This document shows, one piece after another, positions 31,725 to 40,865 of a DNA stretch of 64,000 nt (the stretch's first letter is position 1; every line of letters starts with the position of its first letter). The position numbers and the translations under genes are program-made. The notes under the pieces are model-generated. The model was not told the DNA's origin and ran no database searches. It worked only from the letters and a program-made list of their open reading frames with translations. Origin of the DNA: Desulfovibrio mangrovi (lineage in GTDB: Bacteria > Desulfobacterota > Desulfovibrionia > Desulfovibrionales > Desulfovibrionaceae); NCBI RefSeq assembly GCF_026230175.1, contig NZ_CP104208.1:1860001-1924000 (forward strand), given 5' to 3'.

Positions 31725-32879
31725 TTACGCCGCAGCCTGCTGGGCAAAAGTTATCGGGAGACGCACCGTGAACTGCGTGCCAGCCTCTTCGCTGGAGACA
31801 AAAGCGACATCACCCTTGAGATAGTTCGTAGCAAGAAGCTTGATGCTGTATGTACCAAGCCCCCTGCCCACTCCTTTGGTCGAAAAAGAACGCTGAAAAA
31901 TAGCGGCTCGCGATTCAAGGGGAATAGCTGCGGGATTCCAGACGAAGAAGGACACTTCCCTGCCTTCAACGCTGTACCCCATCCGGACGTCACCTCCCCT
32001 TGCGGTGGCCTCCAGCGCATTTTTGACCAGATTGGCCAACACGCGCTTAAGCAAAGTGGGGTCAGTCACAAGTTCCACATCGCACAGCCCGTGTTCCAGA
32101 AGAATGCGTTTGCCCTCTCCAACCTCATGAGAGGCGTAAAGTTCACGCACGGTACGCAACACCTCAGCCGGATTCACACATTGCGTATCCACGCTAAGCT
32201 CTGCATTTTCTGCAGCCAGAAGCACACGTTGCGCCATGATTTCCTCCACCAGCTCGCTGGAGAACTTGTGGAGCAAAAGCGTCTCGTCTTTCAAATTGAG
32301 GGGCACTTCCTCGAGCACCATACGCGCAAGGTTGCGTAACCCGCCTGCGGTATTGAGAATATCGTGAAAAAAGATACGTTCGAGCGCCCTGCGACGCTTT
32401 TCATGACTCATATCCGTAATGGCAAAGGTGACATACCGATCACCTTCGAGGAAAACGGGGCTACCGACCACCTTGAGATCGTAAGCACATATGGCATCGC
32501 CTTTACGTTGCGTAAGACGACACTCGTCTTCGGTCCTGTCATTGCCCAGGGCGCACATGATAACCCGGACGGCACCGCAATTACGGCAAAACTCGGAGGT
32601 ACCGCACCCGCCGGGAACGGAACAGGCATGTTCGCAACTGAAAAGCTCGCCCGGACGCATACCGATAATTTCACGCGCATCCTGCATATCAAGCAGGTTC
32701 AGCAGATTCCGGTTGGCATAGACAATCTGTCTGTTGCTGTTCAGGATCATTATCAAGTCCGTGACGGAATCCAGAAGGGTGACAAGCGGGTTGCCTTTGA
32801 AGATGGCGGCCTGCTTGAGCAGCATGCATGAAGCGGCACGTTCGGCCGGGGCGAACCTGGTGGGCAGTACCTCGGTCAT
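31725..32879 (-). CDS. Soluble PAS-domain histidine kinase with a cysteine cluster
   Basis: 384 residues, no membrane helix, so cytoplasmic. A PAS domain (about 33-160) carries five closely spaced cysteines (82, 86, 92, 98, 101: CEHAC...GCGTSEFCRNCG), which could bind a metal or Fe-S cluster or act as a thiol switch. His172 in FFHDILN is the phosphoacceptor of a short DHp domain, followed by an HATPase_c domain with NLVKNALEA (N box) and GVGRGLGTYSI (G2). CGGAGAAG lies just before the ATG. Likely senses redox state and signals to the receiver-PAS protein downstream. Confidence 0.9.
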   Translation of the reverse strand: MTEVLPTRFAPAERAASCMLLKQAAIFKGNPLVTLLDSVTDLIMILNSNRQIVYANRNLLNLLDMQDAREIIGMRPGELFSCEHACSVPGGCGTSEFCRNCGAVRVIMCALGNDRTEDECRLTQRKGDAICAYDLKVVGSPVFLEGDRYVTFAITDMSHEKRRRALERIFFHDILNTAGGLRNLARMVLEEVPLNLKDETLLLHKFSSELVEEIMAQRVLLAAENAELSVDTQCVNPAEVLRTVRELYASHEVGEGKRILLEHGLCDVELVTDPTLLKRVLANLVKNALEATARGGDVRMGYSVEGREVSFFVWNPAAIPLESRAAIFQRSFSTKGVGRGLGTYSIKLLATNYLKGDVAFVSSEEAGTQFTVRLPITFAQQAAA

Positions 32880-32993
32880 AAACTTCTCCGTTCGATATCG
32901 TTGGCGGGGCAACGCGGAATGCAGTGCCGCGTTCCGCAATGTCCTACCCCATAACCGTTACAAATCCAAGCCGACGAATCGGCAAAAATGTAA

Positions 32994-33019
32994 AAGGGCC
33001 CGCTGCAGAGCGGGCCCTT
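32994..33019 (-). terminator. Terminator of the obgE-proB-thiD operon
   Basis: AAGGGCCCGCT (32994-33004) with AGCGGGCCCTT (33009-33019). The minus strand continues TTACATTTTTG. Confidence 0.85.
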
Positions 33020-33045
33020 CAGAGAAAGACAATAATACGGCAACG

Positions 33046-33852
33046 TTACCCTGCGAACGGAGCTGCGTGGTTTACAGGCCCGATCCCCTTCCCCGGGGTG
33101 TAGCTCTTTTCAAGACACAGGTGCAAATACTGCTGGGCCTTTACCACGGCCTCTTCCAGCCCGCAGCCGTGCGCCAGCCATGTGGCGATGGCGGCAGAAA
33201 GCGTACAACCTGTTCCGTGATTGTTCGGGGTATCCACCCTTGACTGCGGCAGGGAGCGCGGTGCTTCACCGGGAACGCCCAGCCAGTCCACGAGCGTGGC
33301 GCCAGCCTCAAAGTGGCCGCCTTTCAGCAGCACAGCACGGGGGCCCATATCGAGAATGCGGGCAATGGCCTCGGCCACATCCGCTTCGGTATCAATCTTC
33401 ATGCCCGCGAGCATTTCCGCTTCAGGCCTGTTGGGAGTGAGCAGATCTGCCAGTGGGAGAATGCGCTTTTTGAGAGCCTCCACGGCGTCTTCCTTCAGCA
33501 AGGCATGCCCGCTCTGGCTGACAGAAACAGGGTCTACCACCAGAGGAAAATTCTTGTCGGCCAGCCCATCCGCCACGGCTTCGATAATGGGAGCCGAGAA
33601 CAGCATTCCCGTCTTAGCCGCCGCAACCGGAAAGCCTTCCAGCACAGTACGCAACTGCAGAGCGACAAATTCGGGTTCAGGAGCGTGTATGCCAGTTACC
33701 CCCAGCCCATTCTGGGCAGTCAGGGCGGTGATGACACTCATGCCGAATCCGCCAAGCACTGTCATGGTCTTAATATCTGCCTGAATTCCTGCGCCGCCAC
33801 CGGAATCGGAACCGGCGATGGTCAGTACGCATGGCGGCTTTCTGGTCTGCAT
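33046..33852 (-). CDS. thiD: Hydroxymethylpyrimidine/phosphomethylpyrimidine kinase
   Basis: Ribokinase-fold kinase of thiamine synthesis that phosphorylates HMP to HMP-P and HMP-PP. 269 residues with the ThiD opening VLTIAGSDSGGGAGIQADIKT, the MSVITALTAQN stretch and the C-terminal anion hole NNHGTGCTLSAAIA with the catalytic Cys/Asp region typical of the family. The start is ATG 33852, with GTG 33858 possible (AAGGAG 5 nt upstream). Last gene of the obgE-proB-thiD operon, 22 bp after proB. No other thi gene nearby. Confidence 0.93.
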   Translation of the reverse strand: MQTRKPPCVLTIAGSDSGGGAGIQADIKTMTVLGGFGMSVITALTAQNGLGVTGIHAPEPEFVALQLRTVLEGFPVAAAKTGMLFSAPIIEAVADGLADKNFPLVVDPVSVSQSGHALLKEDAVEALKKRILPLADLLTPNRPEAEMLAGMKIDTEADVAEAIARILDMGPRAVLLKGGHFEAGATLVDWLGVPGEAPRSLPQSRVDTPNNHGTGCTLSAAIATWLAHGCGLEEAVVKAQQYLHLCLEKSYTPGKGIGPVNHAAPFAG

Positions 33853-33874
33853 GCCCACGTTCACTCCTTCCTGA

Positions 33875-35017
33875 TTAGACCACAACATCCATAAGCAGGT
33901 TGTCTCTGTGAATAGCTTCGGGATACTGGTTATCACCCAGCACGGACTTCAACTCGGCACTCTTCATACCGAGCACTTTGCGAAGGTCTGCAGCGGTATA
34001 GTTGCACAGCCCAACGCCGATGATCATACCCTCGGCAGTGCTCACACGCACCAGCGCACCTCGCTGAAAGTTGCCTTCCACGCGCACGATACCGGCGGGC
34101 AAAAGACTCTTGCCCCCCTTGGAAAGCGCCTTCACCGCCCCGTCGTCCACCACGAGCACACCGGCAGGGTCTGCATTGTAGGCCATCCAGAACTTACGAC
34201 GGGACACAGCCTTGGCTTCCGGGCGCACCCATGTACCAAGCGTCTCGCCTGAGAAGGCACGTACAATCGCGTCCGGTTCACGCCCGGAGAGAATGAGGGT
34301 AGGCACACCAAGCTGAGCCGCACGACGGGCCGCCAGCAGCTTGGAATACATGCCGCCGGAGCCGACGGCCGTCTTGCCTCCGCACATGGCGTTGAGGTCC
34401 AGCGCGTGTACATCCTCGATGACTTCGAGGGGGCGCGGATCAGCCACCTTATCCGGATTGTCGGCATAGACGCCGGAAGCGGAAGTCAGGTTGACGTAGA
34501 GATCCGCCTCCACCACGTTGATGAGCAGGGAAGCGAGACTGTCGTTATCGCCGAACTCCAGTTCCTGAACGGCGACGGTATCGTTCTCGTTGACGATGGG
34601 AATGGCCCGCCACTGCAGCAGCGAAGCAAAGGTGTTGCGGGCATTGAGGAATCTGTGACGGCTCTTGAGGTCGTCCCGTGTAAGCAGAATCTGGGCGGAA
34701 AGCTTGCCGTGCTCCTCGAATGCCTCATTATAGAAGTGCATGAGTCGGCTTTGTCCCACGGCGGAAGCTGCCTGCTTGTCAGGCATGCCCTTGATCTCGC
34801 AGCAGGAACGAAGGACGTTTCTTCCTGCCGCCACGGCACCGGAAGACACGAGCACCACATCCGTACCCCGGTCGTGCAGCTGTGCAAGCTGCCCCGTAAG
34901 GCTACGAACAATACTGATATCCACTCCGAGACCTGTGGTGAGCACTGCGCTGCCCACCTTCACAACCACCCGTTTCGCGCTGTTCAGAACCCGTTCGCGC
35001 TCCTGTTTCCACTCCAT
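33875..35017 (-). CDS. proB: Glutamate 5-kinase
   Basis: First enzyme of proline synthesis: ATP-dependent phosphorylation of glutamate. 380 residues with an amino-acid-kinase domain (VVVKVGSAVLT at about 16-26, VLVSSGAVAAG, NENDTVAV, FGDNDSLAS) and a C-terminal PUA domain (about 285-365), the full-length bacterial form. The ATG at 35017 is chosen; an in-frame TTG lies 6 bp upstream. It is 38 bp after obgE. The partner proA is not in the window. Confidence 0.95.
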   Translation of the reverse strand: MEWKQERERVLNSAKRVVVKVGSAVLTTGLGVDISIVRSLTGQLAQLHDRGTDVVLVSSGAVAAGRNVLRSCCEIKGMPDKQAASAVGQSRLMHFYNEAFEEHGKLSAQILLTRDDLKSRHRFLNARNTFASLLQWRAIPIVNENDTVAVQELEFGDNDSLASLLINVVEADLYVNLTSASGVYADNPDKVADPRPLEVIEDVHALDLNAMCGGKTAVGSGGMYSKLLAARRAAQLGVPTLILSGREPDAIVRAFSGETLGTWVRPEAKAVSRRKFWMAYNADPAGVLVVDDGAVKALSKGGKSLLPAGIVRVEGNFQRGALVRVSTAEGMIIGVGLCNYTAADLRKVLGMKSAELKSVLGDNQYPEAIHRDNLLMDVVV

Positions 35018-35055
35018 GATCAAATCCGTACGGCTGGTTGTTGCACAAAGACCCG

Positions 35056-36156
35056 CTATTCGCGGGTCCAGATAACTTCCACTTCCTCTTCTTCGTCGAT
35101 CTCCTCAACCCAGTCACGGGCGGAGTTGATGGGGGCATGACGTTCCACAGTTTCCTGAATGCGCCACATCTCCTCGACGATTTCTTCCACGCCCTCTCCG
35201 TGCAGAGCGGACATGAAGAACAATTTTCTGCCGTCTTCAGCAGCTTTCTGCTTCAGTGCCTCAACGAATTCCTCATCGACAAGGTCGATCTTGTTGATGA
35301 CCTGCAGCTGCAGGCGCTCGCCGAGCACAGGGTCGAACTGCACCAACTCTTCGTTAATGAGGTCGAAACCGGCCCAGGGATTCTCAAGGTTGATATCCTC
35401 GGCGCTGAGAATGTGCACCAGAAACCGCGTGCGCTCAACATGCTTGAGGAAGCGGATGCCGAGCCCCTGTCCTTCGTGCGCACCTTCGATCAGGCCGGGA
35501 ATATCCGCGATGACCAGACGCTTGTCATTATCCACTTCATGAATCATCACGCCGAGGTTGGGCGCTATGGTCGTGAAGGGATAGTTGGCTATCTTGGGAC
35601 GGGCAGCAGACACCTTGGAAATGAAGGTGGACTTGCCTGCATTGGGCAGACCGAGCAAGCCGGCGTCCGCAAGGATCTTCAACTCAAGACGCAGGCGCTT
35701 GTAATCCCCTTCTTCGCCGGGCTGGGCGAAACGGGGCACACGCATGGTGGAGGACTTGAAAAATTCGTTACCGTGTCCGCCGCGTCCGCCCTGCGCAACG
35801 AGGATGCTGACATCAGGTTCGGACAGGTCGGCAATCATGGTTTCGTGACCGTCTTCGTCTATCTCGAACACCAGCGTACCTACAGGCAGGTCAATGACGA
35901 GATCCTCGCCCTTGCGGCCGAACATCTGGCTGCCCTGACCGGGACGCCCGTTTTCGGCACCATAGTTGCGCTTGAGACGGAAGTCATACAGGGAAAGCAG
36001 CTTGGTGGAGCCGCGCAGATAGACATTGCCTCCGGCACCGCCGTCACCGCCATCAGGGCCGCCACGGGGAATGAATTTTTCTCTCCGGAAAGACAAACAG
36101 CCGTTGCCGCCGTTGCCGGCACGCACGGTAATGGTGGCTTCATCTACAAAACGCAT
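35056..36156 (-). CDS. obgE: GTPase Obg (ribosome assembly and stress)
   Basis: 366 residues. The glycine-rich Obg fold (1-158, FIPRGGPDGGDGGAGGNVYL) precedes a GTPase domain with P-loop GLPNAGKST (about 168-176), DIPGLIEGAHEG switch II and NKIDLVD. The C-terminal tail is acidic (EEIDEEEEVEV), as usual. It acts in 50S maturation. First gene of an operon with proB and thiD; this follows rplU-rpmA, the common bacterial order, but a strong terminator separates the two units here. Confidence 0.96.
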   Translation of the reverse strand: MRFVDEATITVRAGNGGNGCLSFRREKFIPRGGPDGGDGGAGGNVYLRGSTKLLSLYDFRLKRNYGAENGRPGQGSQMFGRKGEDLVIDLPVGTLVFEIDEDGHETMIADLSEPDVSILVAQGGRGGHGNEFFKSSTMRVPRFAQPGEEGDYKRLRLELKILADAGLLGLPNAGKSTFISKVSAARPKIANYPFTTIAPNLGVMIHEVDNDKRLVIADIPGLIEGAHEGQGLGIRFLKHVERTRFLVHILSAEDINLENPWAGFDLINEELVQFDPVLGERLQLQVINKIDLVDEEFVEALKQKAAEDGRKLFFMSALHGEGVEEIVEEMWRIQETVERHAPINSARDWVEEIDEEEEVEVIWTRE

Positions 36157-36257
36157 GATACTTGCCTACATTCCTTAGTGAAGTTGTACGAAAACCTAGC
36201 ACAAGGCTCCGCTCCCGTACAGAAAGCATTGCGGCGGCCACTGGCCGCCTAAAAAAA

Positions 36258-36286
36258 GGGCGAAAGACGCTTTGCGACTTTCGCCC
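36258..36286 (-). terminator. Terminator of rplU-rpmA
   Basis: GGGCGAAAG (36258-36266) with CTTTCGCCC (36278-36286). The minus strand continues with eight T-rich bases. Confidence 0.85.
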
Positions 36287-36309
36287 AGATCTGACTTTGC
36301 TGAAAAGGG

Positions 36310-36582
36310 TTATTCAGCCACTGCGGGAACGATGCTCACGCGGGTCTTAACCTTTTTCTTGCGGGTGTACTTTTCGTACTTAACCACGCCGTCAACCTTG
36401 GCGAAGAGAGTGAAGTCTCTGCCCATGCCGACGTTCTCGCCGGGATGCACCTTGGTGCCAACCTGACGAACGAGGATGTTGCCGGCCAGAACAACCTGAC
36501 CGCCAAAACGCTTAACGCCGCGTCGTTGTCCCTGGGAATCGCGTCCGTTTCTGGAACTACCACCAGCTTTTTTATGTGCCAT
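36310..36582 (-). CDS. rpmA: 50S ribosomal protein L27
   Basis: 90 residues beginning [20 protein letters not shown], the classical N-terminus that reaches the peptidyl-transferase centre and is not preceded by a cleavable extension. GGAG lies 7 nt before the ATG. Follows rplU by 43 bp in a two-gene operon. Confidence 0.98.
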   Translation of the reverse strand: MAHKKAGGSSRNGRDSQGQRRGVKRFGGQVVLAGNILVRQVGTKVHPGENVGMGRDFTLFAKVDGVVKYEKYTRKKKVKTRVSIVPAVAE

Positions 36583-36625
36583 GACGTATCTCCTGACAGA
36601 AAAAAATTACTAGGCCCGCAAAAAA

Positions 36626-36934
36626 CTAGGCCTGGATGCCCTTGATCTTGAGAGCAGTGAACTCCTGACGGTGACCCTGCTTTCTGCGGGAATCCTGACG
36701 ACGGCGCTTCTTGAAGACAATGATCTTCTCGCCGCGGCCATGTTCCAGAACTTCAGCGGTAACCTTGGCGGAAGCCACGTAGGGTGCACCCACAGTGAAC
36801 TTGTCACCACCAACCATAAGAACCTTATCGAGAACGACTTCGCTGCCGGCTTCAGCTGCAAGCTTTTCTACAAAAATCTTGCCACCTTCTTCAACACGGA
36901 ACTGCTTGCCGCCCGTTTCGACGATCGCGTACAT
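36626..36934 (-). CDS. rplU: 50S ribosomal protein L21
   Basis: 102 residues with the L21 pattern [18 protein letters not shown] and the basic [17 protein letters not shown] stretch that contacts 23S rRNA. GGAGG precedes the ATG. Probable promoter: minus-strand TTGACT at 36993-36988 with TAAGTC or GTAAGT 17-18 bp away. First gene of the rplU-rpmA operon. Confidence 0.98.
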   Translation of the reverse strand: MYAIVETGGKQFRVEEGGKIFVEKLAAEAGSEVVLDKVLMVGGDKFTVGAPYVASAKVTAEVLEHGRGEKIIVFKKRRRQDSRRKQGHRQEFTALKIKGIQA

Positions 36935-36963
36935 ATATATTCCTCCATAGAAAGAGAGAGGGA

Positions 36964-36993
36964 GACTTACCCTCTTTCAGCAGGAAAAGTCAA
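36964..36993 (-). promoter_or_regulatory. Promoter of rplU-rpmA
   Basis: TTGACT (36993-36988) then TAAGTC (36969-36964) at 18 bp, giving a leader of about 25 nt. Confidence 0.5.
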
Positions 36994-37308
36994 CCCAATT
37001 CGTCTCATTTGTTGTAATTGAGTTTCACAAAAAGTGAACCGCTTCCGCTACCACAGCAGTTTCCGGCTTGCAAGAGTTTCCTGCGGGTTTTCCGGAAAAA
37101 AATGTAACTCCAGCGACTACTCTTTACGCCAACCCAATAACCTTACAAACAATTATAACATCCATGTTAATTTTCCCAGTGACATGGAGGGGTATTTATG
37201 AGAAAAGACCCTTGAGTGTGTCTCATCTCGTGTCCGGGGAGAAGTACCGCACCAAAGCCCTCCCCCAAGGCTTATTCTCCCCGGACCCCTTTCAACTCCC
37301 CAACACCT
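36994..37308. other. Upstream region of rfbA with a mini-ORF and a long hairpin
   Basis: No full-size gene. A five-codon frame MRKDP (37198-37215) has a strong GGAGGGG ribosome binding site 6 nt upstream. It is followed by a compound hairpin: GTCCGGGGAGAA (37232-37243) pairs with TTCTCCCCGGAC (37275-37286), and inside it AAGCC (37255-37259) pairs with GGCTT (37269-37273). Confidence 0.5.
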
Positions 37309-37337
37309 TTGCATTTCCATCCAATTGCCTGTATAAT
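37309..37337 (+). promoter_or_regulatory. Promoter of rfbA
   Basis: TTGCAT (37309-37314), 17 bp, perfect TATAAT (37332-37337). An inverted repeat TCCAAT (37320-37325) / ATTGGA (37344-37349) brackets the -10 box, a possible operator. Confidence 0.65.
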
Positions 37338-37385
37338 GGGATGATTGGACATCATTCTTTATACCCACACCCAATGAGGCATCGC

Positions 37386-38252
37386 ATGAAAGGCATCATC
37401 CTTGCGGGCGGTTCCGGCACCCGGCTGTATCCCATAACTCACGGGGTATGCAAACAGCTGCTGCCGGTCTTCGACAAACCCATGATCTATTACCCCCTCT
37501 CCGTCCTCATGCTTTCCGGCATTCGGGAAATATGCATCATATCCACCCCCAAGGACCTGCCCCGCTTCCGCGACATGTTCGGCAGCGGTGAACAGCTCGG
37601 CCTTTCCATTGAATACATCGTACAACCAAGCCCCGACGGACTTGCACAGGCATTCATCCTTGCCCGTGAATTCATAGGCAACTCTCCGGTCTGCCTTGTT
37701 CTCGGCGACAACCTCTTCTACGGTCACGGCCTGTCCACCGTGCTTGAAGAAAGCGCCCAGCTCTCTGACGGAGGCATCGTCTTCGGCTACAAGGTGCGCG
37801 ACCCCGAACGATATGGGGTGGTGGAGTTCGATGCAGCGCAGAAAGCCCTGAGCATTGAAGAAAAGCCCTCAAAGCCGAAATCGCGCTATGCAGTCACAGG
37901 CCTATATTATTATGATAACAAGGTCGTCGACATCGCCGCCGAACTCAAGCCTTCAGCTCGCGGAGAACTGGAGATCACAGACCTTAACAACGTCTATCTC
38001 CAGCAAGGCAAGCTGGACGTACAGCTCCTCGGCCGCGGGGTAGCATGGCTCGACACCGGCACCTTCGAATCCCTGCATCAGGCGGCTGCATTCGTCAGGG
38101 CCGTGCAGGACAGACAGGGCCTGAAGATTGCCTGCATTGAAGAGATTGCCTACCGCAAAGGCTACATCACGGAAGCGCAGGTGGCGGACCTTGCCAAACC
38201 CATGATCAAGAACGATTACGGGCAGTACCTGATGGATGTCATCCAAGCCTAG
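37386..38252 (+). CDS. rfbA: Glucose-1-phosphate thymidylyltransferase
   Basis: 288-residue nucleotidyltransferase that makes dTDP-glucose, the first step to dTDP-rhamnose for surface polysaccharide. Signature [11 protein letters not shown] (8-18), [22 protein letters not shown] and [20 protein letters not shown] are all RmlA-specific. The ATG at 37386 has GAGG 6 nt upstream. rfbB, rfbC and rfbD are not beside it, so it is a single-gene unit, with a terminator after it. Confidence 0.96.
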   Translation: MKGIILAGGSGTRLYPITHGVCKQLLPVFDKPMIYYPLSVLMLSGIREICIISTPKDLPRFRDMFGSGEQLGLSIEYIVQPSPDGLAQAFILAREFIGNSPVCLVLGDNLFYGHGLSTVLEESAQLSDGGIVFGYKVRDPERYGVVEFDAAQKALSIEEKPSKPKSRYAVTGLYYYDNKVVDIAAELKPSARGELEITDLNNVYLQQGKLDVQLLGRGVAWLDTGTFESLHQAAAFVRAVQDRQGLKIACIEEIAYRKGYITEAQVADLAKPMIKNDYGQYLMDVIQA

Positions 38253-38314
38253 CCAGCCGGATACAAGCGCGGCGCAGCAACGTTCCGGCATTTCCAAAAC
38301 AGCACGCAAAATCA

Positions 38315-38349
38315 AAGGCCTGTTTCGCAAAGGATGCGAAACAGGCCTT
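38315..38349. terminator. Bidirectional terminator between rfbA and the small membrane-protein gene
   Basis: AAGGCCTGTTTCGCA (38315-38329) and TGCGAAACAGGCCTT (38335-38349), a perfect 15-bp stem with a 5-nt loop. On the minus strand TTGATTTTG follows. Confidence 0.8.
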
Positions 38350-38506
38350 CAAAAATTCTTGACCCACTGCTTGTCAGGGCATAGAGCCTGAATGCACTGC
38401 AGACCCGCCCACGGATCTTTTACATGCAATCGACTATCACCCCTGCCACAACAGGAACTCTCACTGCCCGATCAGATCAATGCGACCGCCCACAGTCGCG
38501 CCGATC

Positions 38507-38650
38507 CTAGTGATGATCGAGGTGCTCGCCCTTCTTGATGCGGTAGAACGCGGTGGAAACGATGATTACGAAGTAGATGAAGATCAGGCTCACGCCCACC
38601 ATCCCCTGGGGGGTGGAGTGCATCATATTCGCAAAGAGTTCGGCGACCAT
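38507..38650 (-). CDS. Small single-pass membrane protein, 47 residues
   Basis: A gene too short for routine ORF calling. The ATG at 38650 has a strong AAAAGGAG 6 nt upstream. The product opens MVAELFANMMHSTPQG, then one membrane helix (about 17-36, MVGVSLIFIYFVIIVSTAFY), and ends RIKKGEHLDHH with a positive-inside charge pattern and two terminal His. I cannot name a family; small accessory subunits of transporters or respiratory enzymes look like this. It stands alone on the minus strand between two plus-strand genes and shares a terminator with rfbA. Confidence 0.7.
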   Translation of the reverse strand: MVAELFANMMHSTPQGMVGVSLIFIYFVIIVSTAFYRIKKGEHLDHH

Positions 38651-38829
38651 ACACAGCTCCTTTTCTCAATCATTACATATAAAACCTGCAGAGAAAGTAG
38701 TTGCCCCAATTTCCGTAAAAGTCAAGAATCAATTTGTGATTTTGAGCACAACTAGATAAAAACTGTAAACAAAACAGCCCCTTTCACACCTGCGGGCTGA
38801 TCATCCAACCAATACATCCCGGAGCCATT

Positions 38830-40224
38830 ATGCCCGCAACTGCCCTTACCGCAGGCACCACGCTGGAACTGTTTATCGATTCGCTCGCCACTGGCGGCCA
38901 GGCCATCGCCCGCCGCGAAGGCATGGTCATCTTTGTAGACCGGGGACTCCCCGGCCAGACCGTGCTTGCCACCATCACGCGTACCAAAAAACGCTTTGCC
39001 GAAGCCACACTTGAGCGTGTTATCACGCGTAACAACACTGAAATACAGCCTTTCTGCAAACACTTCGGCATCTGCGGCGGGTGCCACTGGCAGCACCTTC
39101 CCTACGAAGAGCAACTGGAATGGAAGCGTCGCTTTGCGGAAGATTCCATGCGCCGCATCGCCGGTGCCGACGGGGCAAGCGCACTCCCGACCATTCCCTC
39201 CCCTGACCAGCGCATGTATCGCAACAAGATGGAGTTCGCCTTCCTGCAGGGGCGCGACACCATCCATCTGGGGTTACGCAGAAGCGCCTCGCACTCTATC
39301 ATTAATATAACAGAGTGCCACCTGCAGTCCGAGCACTCCGTCGCCATCGTCCAGACCGTGCGACAGTGGGCCAATCGACATAAATTACTCAACGCCTATG
39401 ACGCGCGCAGCGGCAAGGGCTATCTGCGTTTTTTGGTTGTCCGTGAAACAAAATACAGCAACCAGTGCATGGTACAACTCATCACCACGCCCGACTGGTC
39501 CCCCACGGGGCAGCGGGAAGAGCTGGTCCGCGAACTGGCTGCCGAACTGCGCGAGCACTCCGATATTCCGACCAGCGCGGTCCACTCCGTCCGCAGCAGC
39601 AAGACCCAGGTGGCCTACGGAGAAGACACTATCTTCATCGAAGGTGCCCCGACCCTTTCGGAAACCATCTCCATCGACAAACACAACCTCACCATCAACA
39701 TTGGCGGAGCAGACTCCTTCTTCCAGACCAACACAAAGGCAGCCGAGGCATTGTACGGTAAAGCCCTGCAACTGGCCGCACTGACCGGCAAAGAAACAGT
39801 CTGGGATCTCTACTGCGGCATCGGCGCGCTCTCTCTGGCCTCTGCCATGAATGCCAGTCGCGTTGTCGGCTTTGAGATTTCCGAGGCTGCCGTCAGTACG
39901 GCACGGCAGAATGCCGAGCAGCTTTCCCTTCCCAACACCTCATTCCATGCCGGTGATGTGCGGCTTACCATGGCGCTCGAGTCCGTTTTGCCGGACGTGC
40001 TCATCACTGACCCGCCGCGGGGTGGCATGCATCCGGACGTGGTTGCGGCCATTGACCAGCACGGCCCGGAACGCATTGTTTACATTTCGTGTGATCCAGC
40101 AACACAGGCACGTGACATCGGTTTGCTTATCGACAAGTACGCCGTATGCGAAATTCAGCCCGTGGATATGTTCCCTCACACCCCGCATGTTGAAAACATT
40201 GTGCTCCTGAAGAAGCGCTCCTAG
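38830..40224 (+). CDS. RNA (uracil-5-)-methyltransferase, RumA/RlmD type
   Basis: 464 residues. TRAM-like N-terminal domain (10-70), a [4Fe-4S] binding set Cys76, Cys82, Cys85 (CGGCHWQ) and Cys163, and a SAM methyltransferase domain with DLYCGIGALSL (326-336) and DPPRGG. Catalytic Cys421 lies in YISCDPATQARD. It methylates a uridine C5 of rRNA or tRNA; the Fe-S cluster points to the RumA (23S U1939/U747) group rather than TrmA. GGAG lies 5 nt before the ATG. Single gene ahead of the cytochrome. Confidence 0.92.
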   Translation: MPATALTAGTTLELFIDSLATGGQAIARREGMVIFVDRGLPGQTVLATITRTKKRFAEATLERVITRNNTEIQPFCKHFGICGGCHWQHLPYEEQLEWKRRFAEDSMRRIAGADGASALPTIPSPDQRMYRNKMEFAFLQGRDTIHLGLRRSASHSIINITECHLQSEHSVAIVQTVRQWANRHKLLNAYDARSGKGYLRFLVVRETKYSNQCMVQLITTPDWSPTGQREELVRELAAELREHSDIPTSAVHSVRSSKTQVAYGEDTIFIEGAPTLSETISIDKHNLTINIGGADSFFQTNTKAAEALYGKALQLAALTGKETVWDLYCGIGALSLASAMNASRVVGFEISEAAVSTARQNAEQLSLPNTSFHAGDVRLTMALESVLPDVLITDPPRGGMHPDVVAAIDQHGPERIVYISCDPATQARDIGLLIDKYAVCEIQPVDMFPHTPHVENIVLLKKRS

Positions 40225-40260
40225 TTATCAAAGCGCATACTCAACTATAAATACTGGAGA

Positions 40261-40288
40261 TTTACCGGCACAATCATCTTACGGTAAA
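40261..40288. repeat. Inverted repeat upstream of the cytochrome gene
   Basis: TTTACCG (40261-40267) and CGGTAAA (40282-40288), arms 14 bp apart, 100 bp before the cytochrome start. Possible operator. Confidence 0.35.
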
Positions 40289-40386
40289 AGTCATAACCCC
40301 CTATGGACGAAAGAAAAAAACTGAGGTATGGAGCAATAAAGTACCTCATCCAAGCTTTCCCACTCCAGACAGGAGGGTGACCGCCA

Positions 40387-40860
40387 ATGAATCGCCTGTG
40401 TCTTCCACTACTGTTTGCCGCAACCAGCCTTGCAGGCCTGCTGCTCACGGCAGCCCCGTCGCCCGTTCAGGCAGAGTCAACTTATGTCGGCACAGAAGCA
40501 TGCGCAGAATGCCACGAAGATCAGTACAACAACTTCAAACAGTACGCGAAAAAGGCCAAGTCCGCCCACAGCCTTCAAATCATGGCGCCAAAGCTGACCA
40601 AGAGTGAACTGGAAAGCTGCTACGGATGCCACACAACAGGATACGGAAAACCCGGCGGTTTTGTGAGCTTTGAGCAGACCCCCCATCTGGCGGATGCCGG
40701 ATGCGAGGTGTGCCACGGCCCCGGCTCCGAGCACGTTGAATCCGGGGGCGACAGCACGCTGATACACAACCCCGAGTTAGAAGAATGCAAGACCTGCCAC
40801 AATGAAGAACGGGTCAACAACTTCGGCTTCCGCCCCCTGCTGCATGGGGGAGCCCACTAA
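40387..40860 (+). CDS. Periplasmic tetraheme c-type cytochrome
   Basis: 157 residues. A signal peptide (1-29, cleavage near VQA-ES) exports it, and four CxxCH haem sites follow: CAECH (39-43), CYGCH (78-82), CEVCH (106-110), CKTCH (134-138). Spacing and the CHGPGSEH sequence are of the cytochrome c554/NrfB-like or 'cytochrome c family' type rather than cytochrome c3. The role is electron carriage in the periplasm; partner unknown. AGGAGG lies 10 nt before the ATG. It is monocistronic with a strong terminator. Confidence 0.94.
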   Translation: MNRLCLPLLFAATSLAGLLLTAAPSPVQAESTYVGTEACAECHEDQYNNFKQYAKKAKSAHSLQIMAPKLTKSELESCYGCHTTGYGKPGGFVSFEQTPHLADAGCEVCHGPGSEHVESGGDSTLIHNPELEECKTCHNEERVNNFGFRPLLHGGAH

Positions 40861-40865
40861 CAAAA

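Noticed and set aside
37022-37037. TTTCAC and GTGAA inverted repeat upstream of rplU as a Rex box
   Set aside because: The arms are in the wrong order for Rex and the promoter is closer to the gene.
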